Below are positions 1 to 8,651 of a DNA stretch of 64,000 nucleotides, piece after piece. Under the pieces are notes generated by a model. It was not told where the DNA came from. It did no database searches and saw only the letters and a list, made by a program, of their open reading frames with translations. The DNA comes from Verrucomicrobia bacterium S94 (GTDB lineage: Bacteria > Verrucomicrobiota > Kiritimatiellia > Kiritimatiellales > Pontiellaceae). Numbering within the stretch: position 1 is the stretch's first letter; each line of letters starts with the position of its first letter. The stretch spans positions 3,534,001 to 3,598,000 of the forward strand of contig CP036201.1 of the NCBI GenBank assembly GCA_004299845.1, written 5' to 3'. Both the position numbers and the translations under genes were made by a program.

Positions 1-881
1 TTGCCGGGCACATTTTCGACATAGTTAGCGGCATAAAACTGCACGCCGGGTTCGGTGGTCCAGCATTCCATGCGCCGGCCGCTGCGCGGATCGGTGACCT
101 CTGCCGCCAGGGTGAGTGCTCCGGCTTCAGACTGATTGATACAGTAATTGTGGTCGTAACCGCGGCCCTGTACTTCGGCAATTCTTTTCCCGATCGGAGT
201 CGGTACGGTCAGATCCATTTCGGTTCCGGCCACAGGAAGGATTCTTCCGGTGGGCGTGGCGTTGTCGTCCACTTCGGTATAATGATCGGCATGGATTCGG
301 ATCATCTGATCATGAACTGAGCCGCTGTTGTGGCCGCCGAGGTTGAAATAGCTGTGGTTGGTGAGGTTCAGAACGGTTTTTTTGTCGGTGGAAGCCTCAT
401 AGTCGAGCCGGAGTTCTCCGGCTGCGCTCAGGCTGTAGGTCAGATGAACCGTCAGTGTTCCGGGATAACCTTCTTCACCGTCGGGACTGACGAGTGTCAT
501 TCTGACGGCATCGCCGACGATTTCCGCGTCCCAGACTTTTTTATCGAATCCAGCGAGGCCGCCGTGCAGTGCGTTCGGAGGATTATTGACGGTGAGGGCA
601 TATTCTTTGCCGTCCAGCGTGAAACTGCCCTGTGCAATACGGTTTGCATAGCGGCCGCAGCAGGCGCCGAAATAGGGGTTGATATCGCTCTGATATTCGC
701 CCAGCGAATCGAAACCGCATACTACATCCGCCGGATTTCCGTCGCGGTCCGGACATTCAATGGAGAGAATGGTGGCCCCGTAGTTCATGATTCTGGCTTT
801 AACGGAGCCGTGTTCAAGGGTGAATGCAGTGACTTCCTGCCCCTCGCGGGTTGTTCCGAAATGTGCTGTTGTGATTGTCAT
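1..881 (-). CDS. galM: Aldose 1-epimerase (galactose mutarotase), 3' end outside window
   Basis: Interconverts alpha and beta anomers of galactose or glucose, feeding the Leloir pathway. About 293 residues are visible of a family usually near 340; the gene runs off the left edge. The translation starts MTITTAHFGTTREGQEV and shows the family signatures NALHGG and NLTNHSYFNLGG, which carry the two active-site histidines, and a later TTEPGVQFYAAN segment near the window edge. The catalytic glutamate expected near the C-terminus lies outside. The start at 881 is the first ATG in frame and is preceded by an AAGGAA-type ribosome site. No other galactose genes are adjacent, so its operon context is unknown. 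Confidence 0.93.
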   Translation of the reverse strand, partial: MTITTAHFGTTREGQEVTAFTLEHGSVKARIMNYGATILSIECPDRDGNPADVVCGFDSLGEYQSDINPYFGACCGRYANRIAQGSFTLDGKEYALTVNNPPNALHGGLAGFDKKVWDAEIVGDAVRMTLVSPDGEEGYPGTLTVHLTYSLSAAGELRLDYEASTDKKTVLNLTNHSYFNLGGHNSGSVHDQMIRIHADHYTEVDDNATPTGRILPVAGTEMDLTVPTPIGKRIAEVQGRGYDHNYCINQSEAGALTLAAEVTDPRSGRRMECWTTEPGVQFYAANYVENVPG

Positions 882-973
882 GTTTAGATTCCTTTTATAC
901 ACGAAGAGCGCATAATCCTTAAAAAAGGAGCGGCTGAAAAGCCAAAATACGGGATAACGTGCCCGGAATCGTA

Positions 974-1711
974 TTAAATGGGTTGAACCAGTTTCTGCAG
1001 ATTTTTCACCGCACTGTTTTTGATCGGCAGCGGTTCGGCAATGCCCCTGAGCCAGAGCAGAGCTTTGCGTTCTCTGACCTCCAGCCGGTCAAGGCTGTCA
1101 ATATTGATCAACTGCTGGCGGCTTATCCGGGCAAAAAGGTCGGGTGGCAATTGCTGCTCCCATGCGGTCATGGTTTTTTTCATGACAAACCGTTTTTCAA
1201 GGGAGCAGATGATGTGGGTGTAGTTTTCGTCACTCAGAATGGCGCGGATTTCTGAAACGCGGATAAAATAGCGGTATTTATTCCGGCAGATCACCACCAG
1301 ATCATCTTTTTTCAAGGCCGGCAGTTTTTCGGTTTCGTCGGCCGGAGGAGCTTCCAGCCGGTCGAGGGCCAGTCGCAGCCGTTCGATGGAGATGGGTTTC
1401 TGGATATAGTCCAGTGCATTGACTTCGAAAGCGCTCAGGGCATATTTTTCGTGTCCGGTGATAAAGAGCAGTTTCGGAAGCTGATTAAAGCGGCTGATGA
1501 TATCGAAGCAGGTGCCGTCGGCCAGTTCCACATCGAGAATAAGCAGGTCGGCCTCCGGATGGTCGCGGATCAGCTGTACGCCATCCTCGACATCAGCGGC
1601 TTCGCCGATCACTTCGATATTTCCGATCTCCTGGAGGAGCCCTTTGAGCTGAACCAGTGCGACCGCTTCGTCTTCTATCAGTAAACATTTCACAGTCTGA
1701 AGTGATAGCAC
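974..1711 (-). CDS. LytTR-family response regulator
   Basis: Transcription regulator with an N-terminal receiver domain (about residues 8-125; acidic pocket IEDE, phospho-acceptor Asp60 in LLILDVE, conserved Lys in YIQKPIS) and a C-terminal LytTR DNA-binding domain (about 140-245; FIRVSEIRAILSDENYTHI and FARISRQQLINI). 245 residues is normal for the family. Such regulators usually bind paired direct repeats at promoters and are switched by a histidine kinase. No cognate kinase is adjacent on this strand, but kinases encoded from 8.6 kb onward are candidates. The 1711 start is GTG; another GTG at 1693 (VKCLLIEDE) would give a more typical receiver N-terminus, and neither has a strong ribosome site. 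Confidence 0.9.
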   Translation of the reverse strand: MLSLQTVKCLLIEDEAVALVQLKGLLQEIGNIEVIGEAADVEDGVQLIRDHPEADLLILDVELADGTCFDIISRFNQLPKLLFITGHEKYALSAFEVNALDYIQKPISIERLRLALDRLEAPPADETEKLPALKKDDLVVICRNKYRYFIRVSEIRAILSDENYTHIICSLEKRFVMKKTMTAWEQQLPPDLFARISRQQLINIDSLDRLEVRERKALLWLRGIAEPLPIKNSAVKNLQKLVQPI

Positions 1712-1861
1712 GAACAGCGAGGTGGCTGAAACAGGTTAATTGCTTTTAGTTTATCCCCGCCGAACTGCCGTTCATCCACCAAAAAAAGCAGTTCATCATT
1801 CCGGCGTGGCTGAGGGGAGGGTTATTCCGTAGAAAACTACCTGTTATTAAAGGAGCTAAGT

Positions 1862-3127
1862 ATGTGTCCGGAATTAATTAAAAAGCGAATTGTTTCAGGA
1901 CTTATCGGCTGTGCAGCGGTGCTGACTGTTGCCGTTGCCGCATATTTTCATTTCAGTACCGGAGCGGATGCCGCCGAATTCAACAGTGGCTGGCGTGCAG
2001 GAGTGATCGTGGTTGGCGGGCTGTCGGCATTGCTGTTGGTCGGCCTGCTCGGAGCATATTTCTTTGCCTATCGCTGGCTGGGCATCAGCCGGACACATTG
2101 GCGCCGTGGCCGGGCGATGACCCTGCTGGATGGTGCAGCCGGTCATCAGCCGCGTGGCGAATCCTGGTTTTTTCTCAGTGTGAATGAATGCCTGTATCTC
2201 ATCTCTGTTCTGGCGGTGGTGTCTGTAACAGCAGGATTCATTCATCATTTACACACCCCGTCGGCATTTGCCTGTGTCGAACATGGAACGGTGCAGGAGC
2301 TGAAGGATGTACTGGGCCGCTATCCGGAACAGTTGAACGGAAGAAACCGCCGGGGAGCAACACTGCTGATTCAGGCGATCCGTAGCGGGCGGCAGGATAT
2401 GGTGGATTTTCTGCTGATTCGCAGGCCGGATGTAAATACCGCTGATCGTGACGGGAAAAGCGCTCTGATGTATGCCGTCGGAGAACCGGATCTGGTTGAG
2501 CGGTTACTGGAAGCCGGGGCTTCTCCGAATGCGGTGGATAACGCCGGAAATACGCCGCTGCTTTTGGCGGTACAGGAGAGGGCCGAGAGAAGCTGTGCGC
2601 TGCTGCTGTGTTATGGGGCTGATCCGGAATCCGCAGATTCCGCAGGCGATACGCCGCTGCATACAGCGGCCCGCTATAATCATCCGGCTGCAGCCCGGCT
2701 GCTGTTACAGGCCGGAAGTGATCCCGCCAGATTATCTCAGCAGGGCTGGTCTCCTCTTCATCTGGCGGTCCTATGCGGCTCAACCGAAGTCGTGGAATTT
2801 TTTCTGAAAGAAGGTGTCGATGTGAATCTGGTTAATGCGCGGAAACAGACTCCGCTTAACTGCGCGGTTCACAGTAACAATGCCGCTCTGGTTAAACTGC
2901 TGCTGGATCACGGAGCCGACATCGGGGCATTGGATCAGCGGAATAATACGGTGCTGCATGAAGCGCTGCTGGATGATCATCGCGAGCTGGTGGACCTGTT
3001 GATCCAGTACGGGGCGGATCCGGATGCGAGAAACAGCGCGGGGATCAGCCCGAGGCTGCTTTTGGAAGAGCAGTATAATGATGTTGTTGAAAACACGGTT
3101 ACTCTGGTGGAGATGGAAAATGGCTAA
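1862..3127 (+). CDS. Membrane-anchored ankyrin-repeat protein
   Basis: 421-residue protein with three hydrophobic segments near the N-terminus (about residues 12-30, 45-68 and 112-130) followed by tandem ankyrin repeats from about 135 to 410. Repeat signatures such as GATLLIQAI, GNTPLLLAV, GDTPLHTAARY, GWSPLHLAVLCG, KQTPLNCAV and NNTVLHEALLDDH recur at 33-residue spacing, about eight copies. Ankyrin arrays bind protein partners, so this is probably a scaffold at the inner membrane; the partner is unknown. A strong ribosome site AAAGGAG at 1850-1856 fixes the ATG. It is divergent from the LytTR regulator across a 150-bp gap that probably holds promoters for both. Confidence 0.85.
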   Translation: MCPELIKKRIVSGLIGCAAVLTVAVAAYFHFSTGADAAEFNSGWRAGVIVVGGLSALLLVGLLGAYFFAYRWLGISRTHWRRGRAMTLLDGAAGHQPRGESWFFLSVNECLYLISVLAVVSVTAGFIHHLHTPSAFACVEHGTVQELKDVLGRYPEQLNGRNRRGATLLIQAIRSGRQDMVDFLLIRRPDVNTADRDGKSALMYAVGEPDLVERLLEAGASPNAVDNAGNTPLLLAVQERAERSCALLLCYGADPESADSAGDTPLHTAARYNHPAAARLLLQAGSDPARLSQQGWSPLHLAVLCGSTEVVEFFLKEGVDVNLVNARKQTPLNCAVHSNNAALVKLLLDHGADIGALDQRNNTVLHEALLDDHRELVDLLIQYGADPDARNSAGISPRLLLEEQYNDVVENTVTLVEMENG

Positions 3128-3202
3128 CCGCAGGTTGAATCTGAGACATCCGGCGGCGGCTGTTTTATTTGAAGGTATGTATTTTTATGAAAGGGGCAGA
3201 AC

Positions 3203-3973
3203 ATGAGAGTTAAATCATGGGTTACATCATTGCGGCAACTCGACGCACTCCAACAGGCCAAACTGGCCACCGTACTCATGGCGGTGGTTCCGCCTCTTGC
3301 ATTTTTTTATATCGGTGCGGTGCGGTCGGGAACCGTTGGGCATGAACTGCCGTTTTACGCTGAGATTATTGCCGTTGTCTGTACGTTGATTATTGCGTTC
3401 AGCGGATATCGCATTCTGAGTAAGTTTCCGCGGAATATTCTAAAAATCCGATCGCATATTCGTTCGGCGGCTACCGGGGTTCTTCCAGAGAAGTTTATTC
3501 TGGAGCAGAGCACGCACAGCGACGATCTCCTGTATATTGAGAATAATCTCAATGCTATGCTCTATGAAATGAATCACCGTCTTTCCATTATTAAAGGGCA
3601 GCTGGCCGCTGAATCGAAATTGCGGGAGGAGCTGGAAAAGCAGAGAGAACGTGAGCTGAAAAACAGTTCCTGTCCTCCGGCCTTTCAGCGGATGTTCAGA
3701 GTCTGGCAGAAACTGTCGCGCCTGACGTGTTCGCTGAAAACACATCTGTTCCATCTCAGTGAAAATGCGGCTTCGCTGAATGAACTACGTAAAATCAATG
3801 TGATGGTTCAGGAAGTCAGAGAAATCAGTATTGTACTTGAGAATTTCAAGGAATTCAGCGAGCTTAAAAATGACAACCGAACAAAGGCCGAAGCGACGAA
3901 GCCGCAGACTGACCCGGTGCCGCAGAACGGGGCGCCGAGTTCAGTTGAGAAGCAGCAGTATCAGGCAGGATAA
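3203..3973 (+). CDS. Two-TM coiled-coil signalling-type protein without kinase domain
   Basis: 256 residues. Two membrane segments (about 22-40 and 50-70) flank a short periplasmic loop. They are followed by a HAMP-like helical stretch (about 71-130, SGYRILSKFPRNILKIRSHI onward) and a charged coiled coil (about 130-155, EELEKQRERELK). A second helical region (160-225) ends in a low-complexity polar tail. The outline is that of a sensor kinase or chemoreceptor membrane module, but no HisKA, HATPase or methyl-accepting signature is present. It ends three bases before the HPt gene, so the two are very likely co-transcribed and may act together. I do not recognise a named family. Confidence 0.6.
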   Translation: MRVKSWVTSLRQLDALQQAKLATVLMAVVPPLAFFYIGAVRSGTVGHELPFYAEIIAVVCTLIIAFSGYRILSKFPRNILKIRSHIRSAATGVLPEKFILEQSTHSDDLLYIENNLNAMLYEMNHRLSIIKGQLAAESKLREELEKQRERELKNSSCPPAFQRMFRVWQKLSRLTCSLKTHLFHLSENAASLNELRKINVMVQEVREISIVLENFKEFSELKNDNRTKAEATKPQTDPVPQNGAPSSVEKQQYQAG

Positions 3974-3976
3974 TCG

Positions 3977-4411
3977 GTGAAGGCTCCGGTGGATGTGCAC
4001 ACTATGATGAATCAGCCGTTTAATGAAAACTCCAACAGTACCGGAAACCGGATGACTGATGATCCGCTGTCCCGGATTGAAGGTCTGGATTTTACCCGGG
4101 GGCTTTATCTGGCCGCAGGCAAACGGGAACTCTATGCGGCGATTCTTACGGCATTTCTGAAAAACAACGCTGATGTGGTCGAGCGGGTGCGTGAGGCATG
4201 TGCTGTCCATGATATGAAAACCGCAACCCGGCTGGTCCATTCGCTGAAAGGTGCCGCCGGAACGATCGGTGCGGTCCGTTTGCAGGAGACGTCGCTGGCT
4301 GCAGAACGGGCATTATCCGAGGGGGAAGCGCAGGCCGCTGAAACGGAAATCCGGGAAATTGAACGACAGATGATGCCTCTGCTTTCCCAGCTGCGTGAAG
4401 CGTTGCTCTGA
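3977..4411 (+). CDS. Histidine phosphotransfer (HPt) domain protein
   Basis: 144-residue single-domain phosphorelay protein. The HPt motif LVHSLKGAAGTIGA (residues 86-99) places the phospho-accepting histidine at residue 88, with the usual following Lys and Gly residues. The helices around it (50-80 and 100-140) match a four-helix HPt bundle. It would shuttle phosphate between a hybrid-kinase receiver and a downstream receiver; candidates in the window are the hybrid kinase at 13.3-17.3 kb and the stand-alone receivers. The start is a GTG closely following the upstream gene; an internal ATG at residue 10 is an alternative that keeps the domain intact. No kinase is fused or adjacent. Confidence 0.85.
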   Translation: MKAPVDVHTMMNQPFNENSNSTGNRMTDDPLSRIEGLDFTRGLYLAAGKRELYAAILTAFLKNNADVVERVREACAVHDMKTATRLVHSLKGAAGTIGAVRLQETSLAAERALSEGEAQAAETEIREIERQMMPLLSQLREALL

Positions 4412-4495
4412 CTGTACTCGAAACTTGGCCGTGCAGTCGAACGCGTTGTCGGAACAGCGCAGAAATCACTTTGTATGAATCTATGGTGAAAAAAA

Positions 4496-4524
4496 TTGAT
4501 TTATTAAATTCTTTTCGGTACAAT
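4496..4524 (+). promoter_or_regulatory. Sigma70-type promoter of the PAS/kinase operon
   Basis: TTGATT (4496-4501) and TACAAT (4519-4524) are separated by exactly 17 bases in an AT-rich stretch. This predicts a start near 4531, giving a leader of only about a dozen bases before the ribosome site GAGAGG. It sits in the 132-bp gap after the HPt gene and is the best promoter match seen in the window. Confidence 0.65.
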
Positions 4525-4543
4525 ATAAAAATCAGAGAGGATA

Positions 4544-7000
4544 ATGATGCCGTCAGGCAGAAGCATAATGCAATTACCGTTGATACACGGACGTTCGGTC
4601 GATTCGATCCTTTCCGGTATGGCGACGAGTGAACGGGAAAAGCGTGAAAATTTTCGATTCCTCTGTCCGTCCACCCGCCTTTTCCCGGCACTCCTGCTTT
4701 CGGGGTTATGCGTTTGTTATCCCCTCGGGGCAAAAGCGTACAGCATTCAGAAACACACGATTAGTCAGGCGGGTTATCACGAAGCAAATAAATTTCTGGA
4801 TGAATGGTTTTCTGTTCCGTTGTATCTTCAGATCAGTGCGGCGGAACCGTTTGAATCCCATGCGGAGACTACGTTCGGCGAATATATTTCGGGACACCGG
4901 TTATGGCTGCCGCTCCTGTCCGCAATTATACTGCTGCTTTCAACGTCAATCCTGATTGTATTTTACCTGAATCGACGGCTGCGGATCAACAGAGCTCGTC
5001 TTGATCTTGCGCTGTCGGCCGGCGGCATCGGGGTGTGGGACCTTGATCTGGAAAAAGACCGATTGATCTGGGATGACCGGATGTTTGAGATTTTCGGTGT
5101 GGATCGCAAGGATTTTGATGAAACCTATTCATCCGGGTTGAAATATCTCCATCCTGCCGACCTTGAAAAGTCTTCCAGGGAATTTATTGATCGTTGTAAT
5201 TCCAATGAATCATTTAAAACTTCATACCGTATCAAGCGTCCGGACGGGCAGGTTCGTCATATTGCGGTATATGGTAAGGTGGTCGAATCGGCCCGGGGAA
5301 AAGCGCAGCGTGTGATCGGTTGCAATCAGGACATTACGGACCGGTTGCGGAATGAACAGGCACTGGACAGTTTTTTCGAGCAGTCGACCAATCTGCATCT
5401 GATTGCCGGTTTGGACGGTACGATTCAGCGGATGAATACCGGCTGGGAAGCTGTGCTGGGTCAAACGACGGAAGAACTGGAAGGAAGTAGATTTTTCGAT
5501 CTGGTGCATCCTGATGATCTGGATGCAACCGTGCACGAAATGATACGGTTGTCGGCCGGAGAAAGCGTGGATCGTTTTGAAAACCGTTACCGGCATAGTA
5601 ACGGGGAGTACCGGACCATAGAGTGGGCTTCGGTGGCTACGGCAGAAGACGGTCTGGTTTTTGCCGCCGCGAAGGATATCACCGATCGTAAAAGAGCGGA
5701 ACAGCTGGCGCAGGCCGCTCTGGATGCGCTGTCGGCAAATATCGCGATTCTGGACCACGAAGGACGATTTCTTGCAGTAAACCGTATGTGGAAAAGTTTT
5801 GCGGAGAAAAACGGTTCCGCGCCGGAAAGCTATGCGGTTGGATCCTCTTATCTTTCATTCTGTAAGGCTGCCGTCGGCGATGATGCTGAAGAGGCGAACC
5901 GTTTTGCTGATGGGCTCCAGTCTGTGCTGTCCGGGGAAACGTCATCCTTTTCAATGGAGTATTCGTTTGTGCTGGAGGAGGAGCTGGTCTGGTTTGTGGT
6001 TAATGTTACGGCTTTTCCGGAAGAGGATGATTCGCGGATCGTTGTGGCTCATACGGATATCACCGCCCGTAAACGCGCGGAATTTGCAGAGAAAGAGAGT
6101 CAGGAACGGTACCGGGCATTGTATGAAAATGCGCCGATCTGTTATCAGTCGCTCCGGGAAGACGGCACGATTCTGGATGTCAACCCGGCCTGGCTGCGGC
6201 ATCTTGGATATGAACATGAGGAAGTGGTTGAAAAATGGTTCGGGGATTTTCTGCATCCGGATTCCCTTCCGGATTTTAAGGCGAATTTTTCAAAATTCAA
6301 AGGGTGCGGTCATATCGACGGAATCGATTATCTGGTCCTTCATAAAGCAGGAAATGTCTGCCGCATCCGGATCGAAGGCTGTATCGGGTATCATCCGGAC
6401 GGCCGTTTCAAACAGACCTATTGTGTGTTTCAGGATATTACCGAACAGTATGAGGCGATCGAGGCGCTGCGGCGCAGTGAGCAGGAGTTCAGAATGCTGG
6501 CGGAAACGTTGCCGCTGGGGATCTATTTTTCGAGAACGGAGGATCAGGTTTGTGATTATCTGAATCCGGCGTTTACCGAGATTACGGGGTATACCATGGC
6601 GGAGGTACCTGCCGTTGATAAGGTTTTTCAGAAGATTTATCCCGATGCTGAGTATCGGGATTCGGTCAGAGATGAATGGCGCCGGCGTGTTGCTGCATCG
6701 GACGAATCGGGGCAGGGGGTTGAACCGTTGGAAACGGAGGTGACCCGGAAAGACGGCAGCAGCCGAACTGTGGAGTGGGGACAGGTTAGAGTCGGGGGAA
6801 AAGAATATATTTTCGGCCGAGATCTGACGGAACAGAAAAAAGCCCGATCCGCGATGGAGGAATACACCCGTTCGCTGGAGCGGTTCAACCGGGCGAGCAC
6901 CGGCCGGGAGCTGCGGATGGTGGAGCTGAAGGAAGAAATCAATTCGCTGCGTAGAAAACTGGGGCAGGATGAGATCTATACGATTTGTAAAAGAAAATAA
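4544..7000 (+). CDS. Membrane multi-PAS sensor protein without output domain
   Basis: 818 residues. Hydrophobic segments lie at about 48-66 and 124-146, then five PAS/PAC units. Each PAC ends in a recognisable DITxR-type tail (near residues 262, 379, 504, 631 and 760), so the PAS units span about 150-770. After the last PAS comes a helical tail at about 779-806 carrying GRELRMVELKEEIN. No HisKA, HATPase, GGDEF, EAL or HTH is present, so it cannot signal by a known catalytic route. PAS domains bind small ligands, haem or flavin, or mediate dimerisation. It heads the operon that includes two histidine kinases and may be an accessory sensor for them. ATG codons at 4544 and 4547 are both possible; ribosome site GAGG is better spaced for 4547. 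Confidence 0.85.
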   Translation: MMPSGRSIMQLPLIHGRSVDSILSGMATSEREKRENFRFLCPSTRLFPALLLSGLCVCYPLGAKAYSIQKHTISQAGYHEANKFLDEWFSVPLYLQISAAEPFESHAETTFGEYISGHRLWLPLLSAIILLLSTSILIVFYLNRRLRINRARLDLALSAGGIGVWDLDLEKDRLIWDDRMFEIFGVDRKDFDETYSSGLKYLHPADLEKSSREFIDRCNSNESFKTSYRIKRPDGQVRHIAVYGKVVESARGKAQRVIGCNQDITDRLRNEQALDSFFEQSTNLHLIAGLDGTIQRMNTGWEAVLGQTTEELEGSRFFDLVHPDDLDATVHEMIRLSAGESVDRFENRYRHSNGEYRTIEWASVATAEDGLVFAAAKDITDRKRAEQLAQAALDALSANIAILDHEGRFLAVNRMWKSFAEKNGSAPESYAVGSSYLSFCKAAVGDDAEEANRFADGLQSVLSGETSSFSMEYSFVLEEELVWFVVNVTAFPEEDDSRIVVAHTDITARKRAEFAEKESQERYRALYENAPICYQSLREDGTILDVNPAWLRHLGYEHEEVVEKWFGDFLHPDSLPDFKANFSKFKGCGHIDGIDYLVLHKAGNVCRIRIEGCIGYHPDGRFKQTYCVFQDITEQYEAIEALRRSEQEFRMLAETLPLGIYFSRTEDQVCDYLNPAFTEITGYTMAEVPAVDKVFQKIYPDAEYRDSVRDEWRRRVAASDESGQGVEPLETEVTRKDGSSRTVEWGQVRVGGKEYIFGRDLTEQKKARSAMEEYTRSLERFNRASTGRELRMVELKEEINSLRRKLGQDEIYTICKRK

Positions 7001-7019
7001 AAGTTAAGCGAAGGTATTG

Positions 7020-8651
7020 ATGGGTAAAGGGAGTTCAATTCATCCGTCTCCGAAAAGTAGAGGGGACCGGTTTTTAATGGCCTGGTTTATCAGCCTGTAT
7101 TATCTGCTGTTCGGGGTGGTATGGATTTCCTGTTCGGACATGATTGCGGCGACGGTTGCTACCTCCGAAGAGCAACTGAAAACCTTTTCTCTTATCAAAG
7201 GCTGGCTTTTTATCGGGATTACAGCGGTGCTGTTATGGATTCTGCTTAAAAAAGAAACCGGCAAAATCAGCGTTCAACAGAAACAGATAGAGGAAACTGC
7301 CGTACATCTGAAAACCGCCCAGTCTATTGCGCATCTCGGCAGCTGGGAACTTTCCGGAGAGGAGAACCGTCTGATCTGGTCCGAGAGTGTGTATGATCTG
7401 TTCGGCCTTCCTTTCGAGGAAGAGCCTACTGTGGAATCGTCTATGGAAGTGGTTCATCCGGATGACCGCGATTCGGTTATCCAGTCTTTTCAGGCGTCGC
7501 TGAAATCCTGCAGTCCCCATGATGTGGTGCATCGGATTATTCGGCCGGATACCGGTGAAACCAGATATATGCACGAATACTGCGAACATGTACTTCGGCC
7601 CGACGGCACGATATTGAAAACGATAGGTACAGTTCGGGATGTGACCGATCAGGAGGTTCAGAAACAGCTGCTGGAAGAGCGTGAGTTGAAATATCGTTCG
7701 CTGGTTGAGGATACTCCGGTAATGCTCTGCAATTTTTCGCCGGATGGAACCATCCTTTTTGTAAACCGGGCCTACGGCGCGTATTTCGGAACAGATGCCC
7801 AGGCGTTGATCGGCTCCTCGTTCATAGATATTCTTCCGGAGGAGCACCGGGAGCAGTTGAGGGATAGAATCCAGTCGCTGACACCGGCGGATCCATTGCT
7901 GGTGAATGAGCATCCTGTACAGTGCCCGTCCGGGGAAGTTGCCTGGCACCGCTGGACCCATCGGGCTCTGTTTGATGATTCCGGAATACTGCAGTCCTGT
8001 CAGTCGTTCGGTGAGGATATTACCGGGCAGAGAAATAATCTGATGGAGCTCAACCTGAACCGGAAACTGCTGAACGATGTGGTCAGCGCGGTTCCCGGCC
8101 TGATGTGGCTTAAGGATGAAAACGGGATCTATCTGTTCTGTAATCCAAGGTTTGAAGAACTGTACGGTCAGGAGAAAGAACAGATTGTGGGTCGGACCGA
8201 TTATGATTTTGTTGATAAGGAGACGGCTGACCTGTTCCGCCACTATGATCAGAAAGTAGTAGAGACGGGGAGTGTATCGGTGAACGAAGAACTGCTGACG
8301 TTTGCCTCGGACGGTCATCAGGAGCTGCTGGAAACGATCAAGACGCCGATGTATGATGACGATGGTCGGCTCATTGGAATTTTAGGCATGAGTCGGGATA
8401 TCACTGACCGCAAGCGGGTGGAGGAGCAGATCGCTAATCATCAGAAGGAACTGGAAGAAGAGGTTCTGGAACGTACGAAAGAACTCCGCACGATCGTTAA
8501 TGCTATGGCCGGCCGGGAAAACCGTATGGCGGAGCTGAAAGCCATTAATAAAACGCTGTGCAGTCAGCTCGAAGCTGCCGGAATTGTTCCGGACGTTACA
8601 GATCCGCTGCAGCAGTTTCGTGCCGATAATCCGGATGAAGGGCAGATATGA
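7020..8651 (+). CDS. Membrane PAS sensor protein without output domain
   Basis: 543 residues. Two N-terminal membrane helices (about 19-42 and 62-82) bracket a short periplasmic loop, in the LLFGVVWISCSD arrangement typical of PAS sensor kinases. Three PAS/PAC units follow (about 100-212, 215-335, 340-460; PAC ends DVTDQEVQ, DITGQRNN, DITDRKRVE). A helical tail then carries GRENRMAELKAINKTL, a variant of the tail on the preceding PAS protein. There is no kinase or other output domain. The ATG at 7020 was preferred to the TTG just before it. Its stop overlaps the next start (ATGA), implying translational coupling to the histidine kinase at 8648. Confidence 0.85.
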   Translation: MGKGSSIHPSPKSRGDRFLMAWFISLYYLLFGVVWISCSDMIAATVATSEEQLKTFSLIKGWLFIGITAVLLWILLKKETGKISVQQKQIEETAVHLKTAQSIAHLGSWELSGEENRLIWSESVYDLFGLPFEEEPTVESSMEVVHPDDRDSVIQSFQASLKSCSPHDVVHRIIRPDTGETRYMHEYCEHVLRPDGTILKTIGTVRDVTDQEVQKQLLEERELKYRSLVEDTPVMLCNFSPDGTILFVNRAYGAYFGTDAQALIGSSFIDILPEEHREQLRDRIQSLTPADPLLVNEHPVQCPSGEVAWHRWTHRALFDDSGILQSCQSFGEDITGQRNNLMELNLNRKLLNDVVSAVPGLMWLKDENGIYLFCNPRFEELYGQEKEQIVGRTDYDFVDKETADLFRHYDQKVVETGSVSVNEELLTFASDGHQELLETIKTPMYDDDGRLIGILGMSRDITDRKRVEEQIANHQKELEEEVLERTKELRTIVNAMAGRENRMAELKAINKTLCSQLEAAGIVPDVTDPLQQFRADNPDEGQI

